Assembly (NCBI GenBank): GCA_012932865.1
Contig: SAXG01000036.1
Location: 372,001-436,000, forward strand
Direction of reading: 5' to 3'
DNA: 64,000 nucleotides
From: Amylostereum areolatum
Taxonomy: Eukaryota > Basidiomycota > Agaricomycetes > Russulales > Stereaceae
Shown: piece after piece, positions 59,619-64,000 of the stretch
Layout of the letters: each line of letters opens with the position of its first letter
Numbering within the stretch: the first letter of the stretch is position 1
Made by a program: the position numbers and the translations under genes
The notes under the pieces: model-generated
Told to the model about the DNA's origin: nothing
Database searches by the model: none
Seen by the model: the letters and a program-made list of their open reading frames with translations, nothing else

Positions 59619-59627
59619 GCGGAAGAA
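59619..59627. repeat. Target-site duplication, right copy (9 bp)
   Basis: GCGGAAGAA, identical to 53331-53339. Confidence 0.93.
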
Positions 59628-59832
59628 GTGAAGGTCGCGCGTCAAGCTTCAATTGTTGGTTACGAAGAATTGAAGCTCCGCTTGAAAGCGAAACCGGCGG
59701 GAGGGCGGGGTTCGAGACTAGCAGAGGTCACGACCCACGACGACGAGCAGCCCATTGTTCTCGTTCCTCGTCCAGGCCGAGGACGACGCAGCAGCACCGA
59801 CGACGACGACGACGACGACGACGAAGACGACG

Positions 59833-62800
59833 ATGGCCTCAGGCTCGGGAAAGACCAACTCGCGCTTCTCGACGTTCAAAGTGTTCAAGTTCGCTGGTTC
59901 GAAAGCGCCTCCGCCGCCGCCGAAGGACACCAACTATCTTTACAGCGCCTCCAATCCTTCCGTCCTCTCGTTTTCAAACCAAAGTCTATCTATCGATTCC
60001 TACTCCCAACCGACCACGCCCCACAGCACTCATCTCCCGCCCCCGTTCGACATTCGCAGCCCATCCCCCGCACCCAGTCGCGCGACACAGTCCCAGTCCC
60101 CCGCCCTCCTTTCTTCCGGCCTTTCCCCAGAGACCGCAGGGTTCAGGAAGAACATCTTCAAATTCGCCAGCCTCGGAAAACGCTCGCGCTCCAGGAGCCG
60201 CCCACCGCCCGCGGAAGAGACAGCAGACGACGAGTCGATCTCCTTGCCATGGGGCTTTCAGGTGAGTGTCGGCCTCTCTCCCCCTCCCCGATAGCCTTTC
60301 GCTGACGCGGCTCGCGTGACTTAGCACAACATACACGTAGACGAATCGTGCGTACCCCTCTTTTTTTTTCCTTTCGCGAACGCATCCATCCATCTCACGT
60401 GCGCTGCCAACAGCCTGGGAGGCTTTCCGCCGTCATGGACGCAGTCATTGTTGGAAGCCGGTCTCTCCGAAGCCGAGATCGAGGCCATTCAACAAGCCCG
60501 AAGAGCACGCTCGCCCGCCTCCGCCCCTTCCCACATCGGTCCTTCCATCTCCCGAGCCCATTCCCCCGCCCCGTCCTCCGTCGTCCTCAACCCCCGCCCC
60601 CGTTCAAGCTCCCTCAGCCGAAAACGCTCGGACCAGTCTCTCGCTCGCTCCGAACGTTCCACTCGCCCCGCCGAACGTCCCCCGCCCCTTCCCTCCCATT
60701 CTCACATCCGTCAATACTCCATCAGCTCCCGCACTTCCAACGCCCGCGACCCCGACGCCTCCTTTACCGAGGTCGATGGCACAGAAAGCATCGCCGCCCA
60801 CTCCGACATGCAATACGTGTACGTCGACCACACCGCACGCTCCGCCAACAAGAGCACTCCCACCACCCCGTCCTGTGTCCCTTCTACATCGCGCTCCGCC
60901 AGGACAACCCCTGACGAGCGCCGTTCAAGACCAAGAACGCCGCCGAGGCGCCCGTTCCGTGTTGTGAACGAAACGACGCCCGTCCGCGATCACTCCCCTC
61001 CACCCGCGTACGCTTCGCCCAAAGGCGGCTTCAACCCTCACGCCAACGACGACGCACCCCCTCCCATCACCGCATCCGACCTGGCAAGGTCCCGGCCGCA
61101 AGAAAAGTCGGATGCATTTTCGTGGAGGGAAGCTCAGGAGGAGCAGGAGGAGGAGCAGGAGGAGGGCCAAGGCGCAACGGAGACGGACCATCCAGATCAG
61201 AGTCGGACATTGACTGAACGACGTCGACCGCCCCGCTTATCTGTGCTACCTCCCCGGCTATCGTTGCGCAAGGACGCGATCGACGATGTTTCCAGTTGGA
61301 CGGAGGCCCTTCTGTCCTCCATCCCTTCCGCGGTCGCGGAAAGCCCCGAGTCGATACCTCGACCACCGGAGCCCACGCCTCTGCGCCAGAGTGCCAAGAA
61401 AGCCCCTCAAAACCTGATCCCCACACCGATCCCGAACATTCTTTTCACGTCCGCAAGTCCCGCGCGCGGCAACGAGGAAGCATCCCGAGACAGCGAGCAC
61501 GAGATCGACTATTCGCTCTCCGCCTCGCCGCTGTACAACGAGCTCATGGGCATGATGCAGGACAACGGCCGCCCCTCCCCGTCGCTATCTGTATCGTCCG
61601 CCAACTCAGAGACACTCACGTTTCCGCATACGCCACCATCCCCCAATTTCCCTGCACACCTTTACCCGGACCAGTCCTCGGCGCGCGACTCTTCCCTCAC
61701 CATCCGGATCGATCCCCGGCGCAACAGCGACCGCGACTCGAATGCATCTGCGAGCACGGTGACCCACGCCACCATCGTTCGCGGTGGGACCGTCGTACGC
61801 CGTGCGCCTGTGAGCGTGGTGATCAGCCCGGCACGGGGCAAGGACGAGGAGGAGGAGGCGGCCAAGGCCATGCTTGAGGAGGAGGCGGAAGAGGAAGGCG
61901 ACGCAGTCTCCGAACTCCAACCTCCACCCCCACCCCCATTATCTGCTGAGACAGACACGACTCCCCACCCTTCTCCTCAGGGCCGTTCGCCGTCTCCCGC
62001 GGGGTCGTCCTCGTCGAGCGAATACTCCGACTCGGGATCAGGGTTCGGAGGAGCAGGCTCACCGCGGCAAACGATCGCGACGACGTCCGGGTCGAACAGC
62101 GCCGAAGACGGCGCCCAAAGGTCGCCCATGCCCTCGCCCTCTCCCAACCAATCCCAGTTCTCTCCACGGGATCGAACGCACAAACCGTCCATCCTCATCT
62201 CCACCGATTTCGAGGCAGAGCCGGAGTCCGTGCACCCCTCGGCCACCTCCGTCACGTCCGCGTCCCAAAGCTTGGGCGTGTTCTCGCCCACCCACTCCGT
62301 GACGCCCAACTCGGCCGCGACGTTCGCGTCCCTGCACGCGTCGCGGTACCCCGGCTGGCTCTCGCACGTCGTCCAACCGCTGTCGGAGTTCATCGACTCC
62401 TCGCTCGACCCGCGCGACCTCTTCGCGGACCTGCAGGAGATCGCGGAGGGCGAATCGGGCTCCGTCTTCTCCGCGCGCGTGCTCGCGCCCCCGCCCACCC
62501 ACCGCTTCGTCCCGCCGACGCCGACGTCGCCGTTCCGGAGCAGCGCAGCGCGGCAGCAGCAGGCGCAGGACATGGTCGCGCTCAAGGCGATCCCGATCGC
62601 GCCCGAGGGCTCGCCGAAGCTGCTCGACCTGCGCAGGGAGCTCGAGCTCGTGCGCGACGTGCGCCACCCGAACGTGCTCAAGATGGAGGGCGTGTACGTC
62701 GACTTGGTGGAGGACAGCCTGTGGATCGGGATGGAGCTCATGGAGCGCAGTCTGGCGGACGTGCTGGGGATCCGGGGGGACGAGGACGGGGAGGGGGTCG

Positions 62801-63725
62801 CGGTCGGGGAGAAGATGGTCGCGCGGTTCGTGTGGGACGTGAGTTCTTCTCCCCTTCTTTCCTCTCCTTGCACACGCAGGTTCCGGTTTTGGCTGACCCG
62901 GCCCCGACGGAACCAGGTTCTGCTCGCGCTCTCCTACTTGCGGAAACAGCGCATCGCGCATCGCGACCTCCGCTCGGACAATCTTCTCCTGAGCAAGGAC
63001 GGCGTGCTCAAGCTCGGTGCGTCCTTTCCGCCCGTCGCTGGCGTCGGAACCCCTCCCCCCCGCTCATCTCCCGTTGCCACGTTCTATGCATACAGCGGAC
63101 TTCTCGAGCGCGGTGCGCGTGCCGCCCAACGCCAAGTGTTCGGACGTCGCCGGCGTCGTCTACTGGCAGGCGCCAGAAATACGGAAGTGCGTTTTGTTTC
63201 TTGCTCGGCCGCCGCGCGCGGGGGCTCCATTTTCGTGTCTCTTTTTTTTGTTGCCTTCTTTTTGCTGATTGTCGGTGGTGGACGTTTCTAGGGGACGATA
63301 CGACCCGCTCAAGGTCGACGTTTGGTCGCTCGGCGCGACGACGTGGGAGCTCGTGCACGGCGAGCCGCCGTTCGCGGACGTGCAGGACCCGCGCCTGATC
63401 GGGTCCACGCTGCCCCCGGTCGCGGACTCGGACCTCTACTCACGATCTTTTCACGATTTTTTGCATCTATGTTCTCAACCCGTTGCCTCAAGACCGGACC
63501 CCGACGAATTGCTCAATGTGCGCCCCCTTTTCGTCTTTTCGTCGTCCTGTTTCTGGCTTTCCTGAGGTTCGATGGCTGACCTGTGTGTCCTCGCAGGCTC
63601 ACTTCATTCGCACTGCGTGCCCGCGTTCGGCCATTGTCCACCTGCTCGGACAATGTAGAGTCGTCGAGGAGAAGATCCTGCGGCGGCAGAGCGTCGACTC
63701 TCAAGGAACCTTCACCATGCCTTAG
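59833..63725 (+). CDS. PAK/STE20-like protein kinase with CRIB-like region
   Basis: Seven exons (59833-60261, 60325-60347, 60414-62838, 62917-63016, 63096-63186, 63292-63517, 63597-63725) join to 1,140 residues. The N-terminus is Ser/Pro-rich; then ISLPWGFQ/HNIHVDES/LGGFPPSWTQSLLEAGLSEAEIEAI, a CRIB-like Rho-GTPase-binding segment as in p21-activated kinases. A roughly 600-residue disordered linker follows. Kinase domain: VALKAIPI (ATP-site Lys), LRRELELVRDVRHPNVLKMEG, HRDLRSDNLLL (catalytic loop, Arg where PAKs have Lys), DFSSAV in place of DFG, YWQAPEI (APE) and VDVWSLGATTWELVHGEPPF. The end DSQGTFTMP is conserved in mushroom homologues as I recall. Probable role: signalling below Cdc42/Rac in polarity. 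The transposon lies 214 bp upstream of the ATG. Confidence 0.9.
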
Positions 63726-64000
63726 TACTATCGATACCCCGTCTGCTGTTAATCGCACTCCCCATACTCCGCACTTGCACATATCCTCCCCTCACACGAG
63801 TCACCCGCGCTGCCCTCGGCCTCCCTTCCACTCTCGTTCCTGTCGCTCTCGCCTTTTTGCATCATATATCTCTCAGATTCACCTCGTACTTACGGCATTG
63901 GGACTCCCTCTTATTTTGTTTATTGCTATGGTTTTACAAGCTACCCCGCTTCTACGCGTCGATGCCCTCTCCAGACGCCTCCTCGACCGCTTTCTTGAGC
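63726..64000. other. 3' flank of the kinase gene
   Basis: T/C-rich sequence, probably 3' UTR. No further gene begins clearly before the window ends. Confidence 0.4.

Noticed and set aside
59565..60305. 246-codon frame crossing the right TIR into the kinase gene
   Set aside because: Out of frame with the kinase exons and begins inside the transposon repeat; a shadow frame.

Overview
The window reads as nuclear DNA of a mushroom-forming basidiomycete (Agaricomycete). Genes are densely packed and carry many 45-90 nt introns. Several families are typical of or expanded in such fungi: two fruit-body lectins of the Agaricus bisporus type, a DUF6534 membrane protein, a CAP59/CMT1-type mannosyltransferase, an OTT_1508-like deaminase, a FunK1-like kinase and a DUF6589 protein. 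No rRNA gene, tRNA gene or CRISPR array was recognised.

Layout. 1-25: last codons of a GH78-like (alpha-L-rhamnosidase-like) gene. 307-924: lectin 1 (-). 1999-5794: hydantoinase/oxoprolinase-DUF917 gene (-) with four single-base frame breaks. 7254-9585: NCS1 permease (+). 10071-12319: OTT_1508-like deaminase (+), followed at 12434-12592 by a relic of the permease 3' end. 12921-14088: dienelactone hydrolase (-). 16163-18588: GH78-like copy 1 (-). 20035-21285: SAM methyltransferase (+). 21798-24809: RRM protein (-) split by a 288-bp MITE. 25516-27691: DUF6534 membrane protein (-). 28253-29709: mannosyltransferase (-). 30104-31840: OTU cysteine protease (-). 32334-34771: GH78-like copy 2 (-). 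36624-39153: adenylation-domain enzyme (+). 39303-40910: GH78-like pseudogene (-) with a 121-bp MITE-like insert. 42254-44767: S/T/P-rich protein (+). 45336-47976: FunK1-like kinase plus an unknown protein, possibly one gene (-). 48902-49330: lectin 2 (+). 49880-51439: short oxysterol-binding protein (-). 53340-59618: a complete 6,279-bp DNA transposon. 59833-63725: PAK/STE20-like kinase with a CRIB-like region (+).

The most notable object is the transposon. It has 248-bp terminal inverted repeats with one mismatch, a perfect 9-bp target-site duplication, and two convergent genes that nearly fill it: a DUF6589 protein (putative transposase) and a RecQ/DEAH-type superfamily II helicase with a C-terminal zinc knuckle. 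This agrees with what I remember of helicase-bearing Academ elements (AcademH), though that is from memory and unchecked. It sits 214 bp upstream of the kinase start codon.

A second theme is birth and death of gene families: four GH78-like loci (one cut by the window edge, two apparently intact, one dying), two lectins (one with a lost stop codon), a permease relic, and two small inverted-repeat elements landing in coding sequence. Gene spans run from start to stop and include introns; splice sites given in the text were read from GT(GC)/AG signals and frame continuity.
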